Shown one piece after another: positions 12,028-22,738 of a stretch of DNA of 64,000 nucleotides. Below the pieces are notes generated by a model that had not been told where the DNA came from, ran no database searches, and saw nothing but the letters and a program-made list of their open reading frames with translations. Source of the stretch: Capsicum annuum (Eukaryota > Streptophyta > Magnoliopsida > Solanales > Solanaceae); NCBI RefSeq assembly GCF_002878395.1, contig NW_025850363.1:385325-449324 (forward strand). The letters are read 5' to 3'. How positions within the stretch are numbered: the stretch's first letter is position 1; every line of letters begins with the position of its first letter. The translations under genes and the position numbers were made by a program.

Positions 12028-13120
12028 TTGGGGCAGCTACAACAGACACTAAATACCAGGCCTCAAGGTGGTTTGCCAAGTGAAACTGAACCTCCTAAAC
12101 AAGTCATAGAAATCACTTTGAGAAGTGGTAAAAAGCTTAATGAAGAACTTTCAAAGGCAACTAAAGAGGTAGATGTAGAGAAAACTCCCCAACCGGTTGC
12201 AGATAAAGTTGTTGAAAATTTGAGTAAGTCTGAGTACTCAAAAGCAAAAGTTGTTGAAGAGGTGAATAAGATCCAACCACTACCTTTTCCCACAGTAGCA
12301 TATAAAGGAAAAGGAAGATGTGTGCTTTAATAAGTTCTTTGACATATTCACAGAGCTTCACATTAACTTACCTCTTTTAGATGTTTTGCAGGGAATGCGC
12401 ATGTATGCTAAGTACTTGAGGGATGTGGTTTCTAATAAAGTTAAGCTATAGAAAGCTAAGACAGTATCACTCACGGAGAAGTGTAGCTCTGTGATAACAC
12501 AAAAGATGCCCAAAAAGCTCAAGGACCCTGGGAAGTTGACTCTCCCCATTCAAATTGGAAACAACGAGATGGTCTATGCACTTAGTGATTTAGGGAAAGT
12601 ATCAACTTGATGCCCCTATCTTTGTTCAACATATTGATCTTTGGAAAGCCTAGACCGAGCAATGTGTTACTTTAGCTAGCAAACAGGACCATAACCCATC
12701 TTGAAGAAGTCATAAAGGATGCCCTAATTAGGTTGGTAAATTTGTTATTCTTGATTTTTAGGTAGATGAATAGTTGCCAATTATCTTGGGATATCTATTC
12801 ATAGCAATGAGTGAAGCTTTGATAGATGTAAAAGAGGGCACCTAACAATGAGGATGGAGGATGAAGAGGCATTTTTCAAATTATACAAATTGCTTAACAC
12901 ACTATCCCATTACAAAAACCTGTGCATGATTATTGTGATTGAAGAGGATAAGTATGGGATGGTGGAGATGGTTCCATAAAAGACCTCTTTGGACTTTCTC
13001 ATTGATCAGCCTAAGCCACAACCACCTAAGCCCGATATAATGAAGATTGATGAGCCTAAAAAGGCTATTTGTGAAAAAGTTATTTACCTTGAAAGTTCAC
13101 ACTCAAGAGGTCAGAAATAA
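12028..13120 (+). pseudogene. A1 Gag-Pro linker and aspartic protease
   Basis: The frame at 12028-12330 carries the Lys/Glu-rich linker with IEITLRSGKKLNEE and PLPFP, both standard before the Athila protease. Further on INLPLLDVLQGMRMYAKYLRD matches the N-I-P-x-x-E-x-x-x-x-M-P-x-Y-A-K-F segment. The protease active-site area near 12580 reads ALSDLG followed by a frameshift. A later stretch near 12850 reads MRMEDEEAFFKL, matching the C-terminal D-E-E segment. The protein would cut the polyprotein. Nothing resembling RT follows, so pol is deleted after this gene. Confidence 0.75.
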
Positions 13121-13211
13121 ATAAGAAAATGACCTTTAAGTGTAAGTAAAAGGATGAAGGAATATGGATGAGTCGTAGTTGGGTCGTGCCATGACACTAA
13201 ATCTAGCGCTG

Positions 13212-13229
13212 CTTGGAAGGCAACCCAAG
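13212..13229 (+). other. Conserved post-pol hairpin, A1 copy
   Basis: CTTGGAAGGCAACCCAAG can fold with CTTGG pairing to CCAAG. The same motif follows pol in A2 (21138-21155) and F (57314-57329, minus). Upstream GTCGTGCC-type sequence is also shared with F, placing it at the former pol end. RNA function is inferred. Confidence 0.6.
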
Positions 13230-13315
13230 TTAAGTAGGTATATTTTATTTTTAGTAATTTAGTTTTTACTTCACATAGTTTCTATTTTTGTTGAGTCAAA
13301 GGTTGATGGAAAGTC

Positions 13316-13407
13316 TGAGTACCAAAAAACATAAGCTAAGGAGCATGGTAAAGACTAAGTTTTGAGTACCAAAAAACATAAGCTAAGGAGCATGGTAAAG
13401 ACTAAGT
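13316..13407 (+). repeat. 47-bp tandem duplication
   Basis: A block starting TGAGTACCAAAAAACATAAG at 13316-13360 is repeated without change at 13363-13407, separated by TT. Both copies end AAGACTAAGT. Confidence 0.9.
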
Positions 13408-14265
13408 ATGGGGTCCCCCGGACCGTCTTGATGTATAAAGATGCTACTATCAAGGCCTAGAAGCCTCAGGAAGTATTTTTGTCTCTACTTTTAAGTATAC
13501 TTTGGGGACAAAGTAGATATTTAAGTATGGGGTAGGGAATTCCCAGTTTTTAAGGGTAATTTTAATTTTTTGTATGTGTTACCAATAAGTGGGATGTTTT
13601 TATTGGTGTTATATTTGATTGCTTGGTGCAAGTGTTTGGTTGTAAAAGCATGTTAATTGTGTGAATTGCTACTGTTGAGACTCCCAGGCTCATGTTTATG
13701 ACTCTTGTACTTGTTTCCTTAATTGGAATTCATGCTATTATTTGGTTGAGAGTCTATGATGATCTTACTTGAGTTGAGCATGTGTCATAAATGATGTGAG
13801 GTTGTAGTATATTCCTTGTTACATGTGATGTCTAGAACTTTCATGGTGTGTGTGCAAAGCAAAATAAAGAGTGTGGGTTTAGGAGATGATATCGACATTT
13901 CTTTGATAGCCTTGTTTTATTACCTTCTATTTAACCTAGCCTTGTGCATAATCCTAGTAAACCCTATTGATCCTTTAGCTCGTTCTTTAACAGCCTTGTA
14001 TGTAGTTTAATCCCTTCTTTGATAGACCTTAATTTGATCCAAAGCTTCTACGTGCTTTAGTGTAAAATTAGTGGGTTAAGAAGTGTGAAAATAAAGAAGC
14101 AAAAAGGTGAAATTAAAACTCCCAAAGTGATAGTTATTGGTGTGTGCAATCATTATGTGTTGTAGTTGGGAGTTAGACAAATTTGTACTAAAGAAAAGTT
14201 CCTATTTTTAGCCCAGCTGTGTTACAATGAACCTGTTTTGGCCCTGGTCCTCCTTGGACATTGTG

Positions 14266-14297
14266 CACCTTAATTAAGACATATCACTTAAGTTGAG
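14266..14297 (+). other. Conserved 3' region inverted repeat, A1 copy
   Basis: ACTTAAGTTGAGG forms the right arm; the left arm CCTTAATTAAG is partly decayed. Flanking words TTGGCCCTGG, TTGTGCACC and GGGTGGCTA are shared with A2 (21920-21950) and F (53236-53266). Confidence 0.55.
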
Positions 14298-15031
14298 GGT
14301 GGCTATATAGGGCTGCATGACATAAATTTTATGAGAAAAAGGGTAAAATTGAATGATATATACATAGAACATTCCCACCATAGTGTGTGTGAGTAAGCTT
14401 AATAAGATGGGGTGAAAAAAAAAAGTTGGGGTAAACAAAAGTTGTGTAATTTGGTTATTAGAGTTAAGTTGAAGTATAATGCGATGTATTAAAGAGCTTG
14501 GGGAATATAATCACTATTACTGACCAGAATGCTTTCTACACGTCCCTTAGCATACATTACAACCATTAAAGACCTATTTGATCCTAAGATTTAACATTCT
14601 GGTATTAGTGGAGTACTACACTAAGGGAAAGCCTATGTTTAATTATGTGTAACTTGTGAATTCCTTGTGAAAGTGAGCATAACTTAATTTTTGTACCTAT
14701 TTTGTGATAAATTGCATTTATATGAGTGATTATGGGTAACTCTCTTGTTGTAAGGGCACATGTTTGATGAATGTGGGTGATTTGTATGATTTCTTTTATT
14801 GAGAAATATGTATAAGTTTTCCAACTTGGTGAGTCAATTCGTGATTCTAGGATGTCCTTAAATAGTGTTCTTGAACTGTCAATTGTGTACATAACATGCT
14901 TAGTGTAGAAACTTCCATCCTATATAGTCATTGTAGTACTAGCTTGAGAATCTTGCATGTAGTATAAGTGTAGAATCTCCTCAGCTTATGATGCTTAGAG
15001 TAAAGAGTTGTTCGAGGATGAACAAGGCTTT

Positions 15032-15044
15032 AAGTTTGGGGTGG
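15032..15044 (+). promoter_or_regulatory. A1 polypurine tract
   Basis: AAGTTTGGGGTGG directly precedes the 3' LTR start TGATGTTGCA. This form is usual in Athila elements. Confidence 0.75.
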
Positions 15045-16681
15045 TGATGTTGCATGTATTTATGCACTTTAGCGTTGTTATCCTAGCTTATTTAGCCTTT
15101 TTTTAGGACGATTCATGTTCTTAATGAGTGAATAATGATATAAACAAGAATATAAATGTTTAAGCATGTGATTACAATGTTTAAAGGTATTTTCAAACAA
15201 GTTTATACTTAGTTTGGTCACTTAGAGTTTAGATGAGAAAACTAGTGTTACTAGCTTAAGCTAGGTGTCGTTGTAGTTAGTCGCGGTGGATTGTAGTGTG
15301 TTAACTAAGTTCTTTATGGTTTGAATATGTAATACTATGTGGAACAACTTGATTATAGTGTGCAAGATTCAATTAAAATGAACCAAGATTCAACAATTTA
15401 TTAAAGCGTAAAGTGGTTGAGACTAGTGCTTAGAATGAGTTTCTAGTTCGCTATTGTTGAGGTTGTGTTGTGTTGAACTCTAATGTGTGGTATTTGATCA
15501 TGTAGAACGCTTTATGAGTTGACGTGGATAATATTTTGATGATATAAAAGCTGAAAATCAAGGTAAAAAAACACCACAAGGCAAGAGAAGAAATGGTGGA
15601 ACACTTAGACAAATATTGGAGTAATTGGCCAATTCCAGTATGTGCGAGCGATATGCCCGTGTTTCCCCATACATAGGCCACTATGGATCCCGAGAAGAAC
15701 CCTTTGGAGTGGTGATCTACAGCCTGAGATGCGCTGTGCATTTCAGTACACCCATGGGCGCGACGCCCCCTCACCTACACTTGGCCAAAAATCACTCCAA
15801 CTATAAATACGCCTCTTGTACACTTTGTTAAACATTTTTTGATGTCTGGGATCATTGAAGGAGACTGAAAAATACTTTATTTAGGTTTTTTATTCTTTTA
15901 CTTAGCTTTTTAATAGATTTGATTACATATTCCATTAGTTGGATTAGGATTATGTCGATTAGTGGCTAAACACCATTTTTCGGGGCTAAATCCAAGAACA
16001 TGACTACTATCATTTTGAATTGATTTCGTTTGATGTTCTTATCATATTTGGTTGTTTTTTTATCCTTATTTTAACTATTTTAAGGATTCATGGCCCTTAG
16101 AATATATTCATTGTGGACCTTTTGATCTCGAGAGGGGGAATTGGAAGATAGAACATAGGGATAAACAAAGTAAGGTTTTTATTTCTTTATGAAATAAGGA
16201 ATTTGAATTAGAATTTGGGATAGGGATGTACCAAGAATCCTTGCTTTGTTCACATATTGGATGATAGATTTAAGAACATAATTAGATTATTAAATTCCCG
16301 CTCAACGATATAGTTATAATGTCCAAGTTAGATAGACGATTAGAGGTCGGGAGACCATGATCATGCGATAAATACTATGAATCAACAACCAAGATAAGCG
16401 ATTTAATGAATGAAGTTCAATATCATAGTGTGATGATTCTAATTGCTTTAACCCTGGGCTTACTCTATTGATTGTCTTTAGTATTTTACTTTACGCACTA
16501 TTCATTTTACTTTAGTTTATAATTTTCAAACTCTCTCTTGGTTATGCTTGCACCAATTAATTTTTAGAATTTAAACTAGAATTGAATAGTTATTGGAACT
16601 AGTCCCTGTGGGATCAATATTCGACTTTTTCTAAGGCCACTATATTACTTGGTAGACCACGTACACTTGCGTGTGTGCTTG
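15045..16681 (+). repeat. A1 3' LTR
   Basis: Pairs with 531-2170. The TATAAATA box is kept at 15802-15809. An open frame at 15625-15831 spans this area but has no intact match in the other LTR and is not considered a gene. Confidence 0.88.
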
Positions 16682-17160
16682 GGAGCTATCAAGTGCATCT
16701 ATTGAATATCGGTCATCGTCCTTACCTCTATTGACTTGTGACCAATTTCATTTTTTGTTTTTATTGAAGTATGTGTCTCATGCCCTTCATGATCTCAAAA
16801 TAGATGAGTTCTTGGCCTTGGAGCAGGGTGACATATCAGTTGTAGCCTATGAGCCTAAGTTCCATGTTTTGTATTAATATGCTACTTAGTTGTTGACTAT
16901 GGGAGTGGAGAGGGTTTCACTTTTACTAAAAGGTTTGAATTATGATCTTTAAATTTTGTTTGTTCATTTGACTTTTGTGGATAAAGGGTTAAATAAGGTT
17001 TTAGATTATGTAAAAAAGTTAGAAAATGCCATGCAAGAAGGTCAAGCTAAGCTAAGAAGTCCCACAATATTGAGAGTTTCAGTGGGTGTTACTCTAAGGA
17101 TGATAGTCAGGAGTCCTACCCAACCCATCCTGTCCAATCAGCGTTGCTAACTTCTATAGT
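16682..17160 (+). pseudogene. Element A gag, C-terminal part
   Basis: Resumes element A Gag directly after A1. The frame reads DQFHFLFLLKYVSHALHD, then DEFLALEQGDISVVAYEPKF, which match the Tekay-type Gag core (F-x-x-L-F-L-x-K-Y-V-P and D-E-F-x-x-L-x-Q-G-x-M-S-V-x-x-Y). A second frame at 16956-17150 holds LNKVLDYVKKLENA, matching the coiled segment after it. Between here and 17560 a worn zinc-knuckle remnant (CFVGHFKR near 17265) is visible. Stops at about 16875 and elsewhere inactivate it. Confidence 0.8.
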
Positions 17161-17559
17161 GGTTCCATCTAAGGCATCTTCTCAGTCGCAACATATAAGG
17201 AGCCAAGGGGTATTCTACTTTTTTATAGTCAGTCTTCTCTTAAGTAGGGATATTATTATTGTTGTTTTGTTGGTCATTTCAAGAGAGGTGTCCTTTAAGA
17301 TAGCAAATGGTCAGACACAATAGAATACTCGAGCCATAGTTTTGGTAGGTAGAAAGGAAAAAGGTAATGATAGGGGTTTCCTATAGGGTGGACAGGAAAA
17401 TTAGTGAGGTGGTCCGGGTTGTTGAGGGAAAGGTAGTATAGGGGAAGGAGTTTAACTAGCTAAGAAGTTAGCCCAACTTTATGACTGATCTATATATTAT
17501 GCCTTTTCAAAAAAAACTGATCTTGAGGCTTCTGATGTGATTACGCAAGTACTATTTTA

Positions 17560-17898
17560 GTTTCTGACCATATAGATTTTATTTTATTTGATCTGACGTC
17601 TATTTATTCCTATGTGTCTGTCAAGTTTGTTGTGGGTCTGAACTTGATTTGTGATATACTTGATTTTCCCATATATATGTCTCCTGTGTTTAGGGAATCT
17701 ATGGTACTAACCCATGTTTATCGTTCATGTTCTATGTTGTTTGTGGGTTTTCAAAATTGGGTAGACTTGATTATTCTAGATATGTTAGACTTTGATGTAA
17801 TTTTAGGTATGACTTGGTTATCTCTATATCATGTTCTCTTTAACTGTAATGCTAAGAAAGTGACTTTAGCTATGCTTGGAATGGATGAAATAGAGTGA
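17560..17898 (+). pseudogene. Element A aspartic protease
   Basis: The frame 17614-17898 includes VDLIILDMLDFDVILGMTWL and then KKVTLAMLGM, the C-terminal half of a Tekay-type retropepsin with its flap-to-helix D-F-D-V-I-L-G-M-D-W-L motif (the second D is T here). Just upstream, near 17580, the active-site loop reads FDLTSIYSYVS where the family has F-D-S-G-S-T-x-S-Y-V-S. The catalytic D stays but S-G is lost, so the enzyme would be inactive. It lies between the gag remnant and RT, as expected. Confidence 0.78.
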
Positions 17899-18049
17899 GA
17901 GGGAGTGTATAAGGCCAAACTGGTTAAAATTATATCATTTTTCTGGGCTAAAAAATTAATGGGAAGGGGGAGTTTAGCATTTTAGCTCACCTTTGGAATT
18001 AAGTATGGGGCTTTTATGATAGAATCAGTTTTGGTGGTTTTCAAATTTT

Positions 18050-18847
18050 AGTAAGTGTTTTATTCAAATTTATGGGGAATGCCTCCAAATAGGGATATTG
18101 ATTTATGCATTGAGTTAGATCTGAGCACTTTTCCTATTTTTATTCCTGCGTATCAAATGGCTCCAATAAAGTTGAGGAAACTCAAAACTTAACTACGGGA
18201 ACTACTTGACAAGGGGTTTATTTGCCCAAGTGCTTCACCCTAGGGTGCTCCGGTCTTATTTATTTAGAAGAAAAATTGTAGCATGAGGATGTGTATTGAT
18301 TATAGATAATTTGATAAAGTTACCATCAGGAATAAATATCCTTTGCCTTGCATAGATAATTCATGTGACCAGTTACAGGGTACGATGGTATTCTCAAAAG
18401 TTAAATAGCGGTCAGGTTATCATAACCTAAAAAATAGGTTGGAGGATATACCAGAGATGACATTTAGAATAGATATGCCCACTACAAGTTTCTGGTGATG
18501 TCCTTTGGGTTGACCAATGCATCGACAGCTTTTATGATCTTGATGAACGGTATCTTTAAGTCATTTTTTTATTTTGTTATTATGATTATTGATGACATTT
18601 TAGTTTACTCCAAGAGTAAGGAGGAGAACACAGGTCATCTTTGTATTGTGTTGGGAATTCTAAAAGAGAAGCAATTATACACCAAGTTTTCAAAGTGTTA
18701 ATTCTGGATGTCTTTGGTTGCTTTCTTGGGGCATGTTATTTTAGAAAAGGGTGTAATAGTGGATCCCCATAAGACTGAGGCAATTAAGAGTTGGGTTAGT
18801 CCTAGATCGGTGATTGAGGTAAGGAGCTTAGGTCTTTTTGTTAGATG
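18050..18847 (+). pseudogene. Element A reverse transcriptase, first part
   Basis: Fragments in shifting frames follow the Ty3/gypsy RT order: a proline-rich entry and YQMAP (about 18150), ELLDKGFICPSASP (about 18200), GAPVLFI (about 18246), RMCIDYR (about 18285), NKYPLPCID (about 18330), then the 18495-18701 frame with MSFGLTNAS and [10 protein letters not shown] carrying the two catalytic Asp residues. The thumb region GHVILEKGV follows at about 18730. Several stops and shifts. The gene is cut at about 18847 where A2 begins; YRRFV of the same motif is found just after A2 at 24119. Confidence 0.82.
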
Positions 18848-19441
18848 TGATGTGTTTTTAAGTTGATTTTTCAGGAAAATAGGGTTTGGAGCAGAAGAGA
18901 AGAAAAATATAATGAAGTGTAGCAGAAGGCTACTTACGAGATTCACCTACAGGCCGTAAGTAGTACTTATGCATTGTAGGTTGTATCCGTGGTTGCAATG
19001 TTTAAGTTTCTAAAAAGTTGAATCTTGTACTGAAACCTACGAATACCAACCTACATGGCGTAAGTGGTACCAACGACCCGTAGGTACCCCCTCATAGGTT
19101 GGTGATATGAACCCTGCTGATTCATCTAAAACCTATGAACCCACTTATGTCCTGTAGATACTACCTATGACCCGATGCCGATATTATTTTTCTACTTTGT
19201 TTTCGGTAGGATTTTTAGACTATTTTATGTAACCTATAAATATTAATGTTTTGTGATTAGTTGGTGCATTTTTCATACTTACAACATTATATTGAGTTCT
19301 AAGATACACTTATAATCTGGGAATTATTGTTCTTCACTTTTAGGGCTTGATATTAATTTGAGATTTTGGTTTTCACCCTTAATTATTTGTGACATCATTC
19401 ATGTGCTTTCAATCATAATTTATATGTGTGTTTTTACGATT
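18848..19441 (+). repeat. A2 left LTR, truncated
   Basis: Matches 22820-23430 of the right LTR, including a TATAAATA box (19235-19242) and the CCTACG/CGTAGG words. It lacks about 80 bp near its 5' end and everything after TTTTTACGAT. Confidence 0.8.
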
Positions 19442-19449
19442 AAAAAAAG

Positions 19450-20100
19450 GAGTTGGTACTTATGCTATTGGTACTTCCAGTAAGCATAGAGCCCTAGATG
19501 ATACAGTGGCTCAAGAGGCAGCACAGCTGAGGATAGAGATGGCATTACTTACCAAGCATTTTGCTGCTATGAATATAGAAAAGGTGAATGCAGTGGGAAT
19601 GTAAGGTAAATCTATTAGATATGACGAGTCTGACTCTAAGATAGACTCTAAGTTAGATATGATAAGTCTGACTCTGGGACAGAATCTAAGTACTTGGATA
19701 AAGTGATAGAGGATTTCTGTGCCAAGGGACAAGGGTTCAATCAAGACACTTGGAACTTGAGGAAAGGGAATCAAGGTCAGAACTATTATAAGGACAGGTA
19801 TAGGGATAAGAGAAAAGAATAAGATGGTGAGCTGAGAAGAAAGTATTATTATAAAAAGAAGAGTGGTTTCTATTTTCCATTGGTGAATCGTGATGTTGAT
19901 TCGGGGATGGGACCATTGCTAGCTAAGTTGGTAAAGGTTCAAGAGATCCAAGATAATCACCTTAAGGATATTAAGGCAGATATTTTGGGATTGAGCCAGA
20001 AAGTAGCATTACAAGCTACCACGATTAAGCAGCTAGAGCAACAGTTTGGTTAGATATCAGCTATATTGAATCAACGTAAATTGGACACTCTTTTGAGTAA
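19450..20100 (+). pseudogene. A2 gag, central to C-terminal part
   Basis: In broken frames I read RIEMALLTKHFAAMNIEK, close to MDLLTKHLLSTKTEK in F gag (61616-61912, minus). A basic stretch with NQGQNYYKDRYRDK follows, then QEIQDNHLKDIKADILGLSQ and IKQLEQQFG, a helical region like the Athila Gag tail (L-E-x-Q-I-G-Q-L). The N-terminal particle core is deleted. This would bind RNA and assemble particles in a live element. Confidence 0.72.
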
Positions 20101-20285
20101 TAGTATTCAAAATCTAAAAAAATGATATTCACTACCTAGACATCACCAGTTAGATTGGTAACGATACTATTGATCCACTTATGCATGTAGTTGTTGATGT
20201 AAGGGGTGATATGATTGATGTTGATAATAAACCAGAAGCAGAAATTGAGAAGTTAGTGACTAATAGTGAGACATCATAGAAATCA

Positions 20286-21040
20286 ATGGGTGTAGAGAAA
20301 CAAGATAAGAATGATAAGGAAAAGGGTAAGAAGGCCGAACTAGTCTTAAAGCCCATTTCACAACCTCCTCCACCTTTTCCTCAAAGGTTGAAACATAAAA
20401 AGGAAGAAGGGAAGTATAAGAAGTTTATTGTTATACTGAAGGAGTTGAGTGTGAACATCCCTCTTCTTAAATCTCTTGCGCAGATGCCTGGCTATGCAAA
20501 ATTTATGAAGGATTTGGTATTGAAGGAGAGAACAATTATTCATGAGTATATAGGTTTCCTGAATCATTGTAGTGTAATTACATCTTGATCTTTTGTGCAA
20601 AAGAAAGGTGACCCTAGTGTCTTCATAAGTCTTTATACGATTGGCTTATCTAGATTTGTGAGGGCTTTGTATGACTTGGGTGCTAGAATTAACTTAATGC
20701 TGCTGGCAGTGTTAAATCAATTGGATTTGAGACCACCAAACCCATGACTATGCATTTATTAATGGCAGATCATACATTTAAGAAACTCGTAGGCATATTA
20801 TTTGATATTTTGGTCAAAATAGACAACTTCATCTCTCCAGATAACTTTGTTGTCTTGGATTGTGAGGTTGCTTTTGAGATTCCCATAATCTTGGGGAGAT
20901 CAGTTTTAGCCACGGGTAGAGCATTGGTGGATATTGAAAGAGGTTAGCTTAAGTTTAAGCTGAATAATGAGGAAGTCATGTTCACTATGCATAGAGCTAT
21001 GAAGCAGCCGACTGACATTATGGTGGTATCCGTAATATAC
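20286..21040 (+). pseudogene. A2 linker and aspartic protease
   Basis: The 20286-20588 frame has PPPPFPQRLKHKKEEGKYKK, then LAQMPGYAKFMKDL, both standard upstream of the Athila protease. After a stop, the active-site loop reads YDLGARINLM (about 20665), keeping D-L-G. The 20744-20947 frame continues with LMADHTFKKLVG, DNFVVLDCEV and IPIILGRSVLATGRAL, the full C-terminal half, and LNNEEVMF follows. Compared with F (Glu in place of the active Asp) this copy keeps the catalytic residue. Stops and a shift still break it. No RT follows. Confidence 0.8.
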
Positions 21041-21137
21041 AGTGTTGATGACCCTAGAGGCCAGCCCTATGGCTACCTTGATGTAGTCTAAGTAATCAAG
21101 GTTGCCACGTTATTCCATGATGTTAAATTAGGCGTTG

Positions 21138-21155
21138 CTTGGGAGGCAACCCAAG
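21138..21155 (+). other. Conserved post-pol hairpin, A2 copy
   Basis: CTTGGGAGGCAACCCAAG is a perfect 6-bp stem (CTTGGG/CCCAAG) with loop AGGCAA. It falls about 100 bp after the protease remnant, where pol has been deleted. Confidence 0.65.
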
Positions 21156-22738
21156 GTGTTTTGGCATTTTATCATTTGTGATCATTCGTGTCATTTGTGA
21201 TTGACATCAGATCTATGCACCTAAGGTGCCATATGTATGTTCCTAAATCTCTTTCTTTATGGTGGCCTATTGCATTGGGATATATGCTTATTTGATAGGG
21301 GTAGGGCTACTTGTTGGTCTAGATGTCCTCTTAGGATTTTTGTTGTGGTATTTCTTTACCCCGGAGTACATTCATAGTAGAGCTAAAATTTTTAGGTATT
21401 GTTTGTGTCGTTTCTGTTTAATTAGAAAGAAAATAAGGAACCTAAGTTTAGTTGTCAGGGTTTTTTTATGTTTTTAAGTGTTTGAAAAAAGGATACCCCT
21501 CCAAAAATTTTTGTGAATTGTGTGATGTAAATATATGTGTGACTATTTTGAATCTTATTATGGCGTTAGTATTAGGGATAATCTAATCAAAGCTTAGCAT
21601 TACATGAACTGGATAGGTAGTAGTTGGTGATATAACCTTGTACCATTTGTGTGTGAGGAATCTACCTTGTTCCCTATGTGCATTTAATCTAGAACTTGCC
21701 TTGTTAGCCTTGCCTAGGTTGTATAGTTAGTACATGATCATAGGCCCTTTTTTACTTAGTCTACTCTTAGGCTAAATGACCCTCCAAAAGTGAATAAGAA
21801 TTCTTTGATCCTTATGTTTGAGCCTAAGTTGACCTAGTTTCTTGAATTTAACCATTTCACCTTCCCATTTAATTACAATGAACTTATTTTGGCACTTTTC
21901 CCTCCTTGGACGCTGTGCACCTCAACTCAGGTAAATTGCCTAAGTTGAGGGTGGCTATCATAGGGGAGCAGAGTTGAAAATGGGCATGAAGAAGGGTGTG
22001 AATAAAAGAAAATAAAGTAAGGTTTGGTGGTAAGAAAATAAAATATAAAAATGGAAAATTTGAAAAGAAAAAAAAAGTAAGTAAATGAAAAGCAAGAAGA
22101 AAACCACACCCACTCTCAATGATCAATAAAGGAGAAAAAGGGAGAAATAAAAAATGGAGGGTTAAGAAGTGGAGTATAAAATTTAAATGTAGTGTCAAGG
22201 AGGGTGATTCACTATATCCCAGATGTACCATACCTGCCCCCAATCCTACATTATTAGTTGGGCAAAGTCCTATTGTGATCCTAGTCCAACTGTCCGAAAG
22301 ACTCAGGTATAGAAAATAAGGGCAAGCCTATGGTATTTTGTGCATATTTATTGGAACTTCTTTTGTGAGCGTGAGTGTATCGATATAGTCCTTTGCATAG
22401 ACATATATGATTCTAGTGTGAGAGTGAGACTTCTTTGTTATAAGGGTACATGGGTTGTGTTGTTAACTGCTTATCTATTTGGATAGAGTAACTTACATAT
22501 ATACTTGATTGTTTGTTTCTAATGTAATGCCATTACATGATTTCTTTGTTTCATATAGTTGTACTATATATATCCACACAGTGGTTTTGAAAAGTTAGAA
22601 ATGTGAGAGGGTAGGAGTTTTGAGCTAAAATTGAATTGACTGTCGTAGGTGCCTTAGGTTTCTTTTAATTAATCATTGTGTGTTCTTTATTATGTGTTAG
22701 TTTCTTGAGTATTTGCAGACATTCTAAGTTAAGGGTGT
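21156..22738 (+). other. A2 3' non-coding region
   Basis: No recognised gene. A 72-codon frame at 21259-21477 is rich in hydrophobic residues, but I cannot tie it to a family. A Phe/Leu-rich minus frame at 21884-22243 is antisense to an A-rich stretch. The hairpin at 21920-21950 is the only conserved block. The last bases, TAAGTTAAGGGTGT (about 22725-22738), serve as the polypurine tract. Confidence 0.55.
21920..21950 (+). other. Conserved 3' region inverted repeat, A2 copy
   Basis: CCTCAACTCAGGT and GCCTAAGTTGAGG are 13-base arms with one mismatch and one G-T pair, loop AAATT. It lies about 790 bp upstream of the LTR and is followed by GTGGCTA as in A1 and F. Confidence 0.65.

Larger units (their letters stand above)
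13230..15031 (+). other. A1 3' non-coding region
   Basis: Between the pol remnant and the polypurine tract I see no supported coding. Open frames at 13816-14010 and 14605-14892 (minus) lack family motifs. The region holds a 47-bp tandem duplication and the hairpin block at 14266-14297. In F the equivalent space holds an env-position ORF, which is missing here. Confidence 0.6.
531..16681 (+). mobile_element. Element A1: Athila-like LTR element lacking RT/integrase
   Basis: LTRs at 531-2170 and 15045-16681 bound an Athila-lineage element. A primer-binding site for tRNA-Asp follows the 5' LTR and a polypurine tract AAGTTTGGGGTGG precedes the 3' LTR. Coding remains are gag and protease only; the sequence goes straight from protease to the post-pol hairpin at 13212. 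Gag is split by element B. Flanking bases AGGGC (526-530) and GGAGC (16682-16686) could be a decayed target duplication. The flanks carry the two halves of element A gag. The LTRs differ at roughly one base in ten in the first few hundred bases I compared by eye. Confidence 0.88.

Noticed and set aside
21259..21477. 72-codon hydrophobic frame downstream of A2 protease, possible env-type membrane segment
   Set aside because: No equivalent in A1 or F and no signal peptide followed by an ectodomain; chance frame in T-rich DNA is more likely.
21884..22243. 119-codon minus-strand frame rich in Phe and Leu, looks like a membrane protein
   Set aside because: It is the antisense of an A/G-rich non-coding stretch of A2 and covers the conserved hairpin; no family motif and no counterpart in A1 or F.
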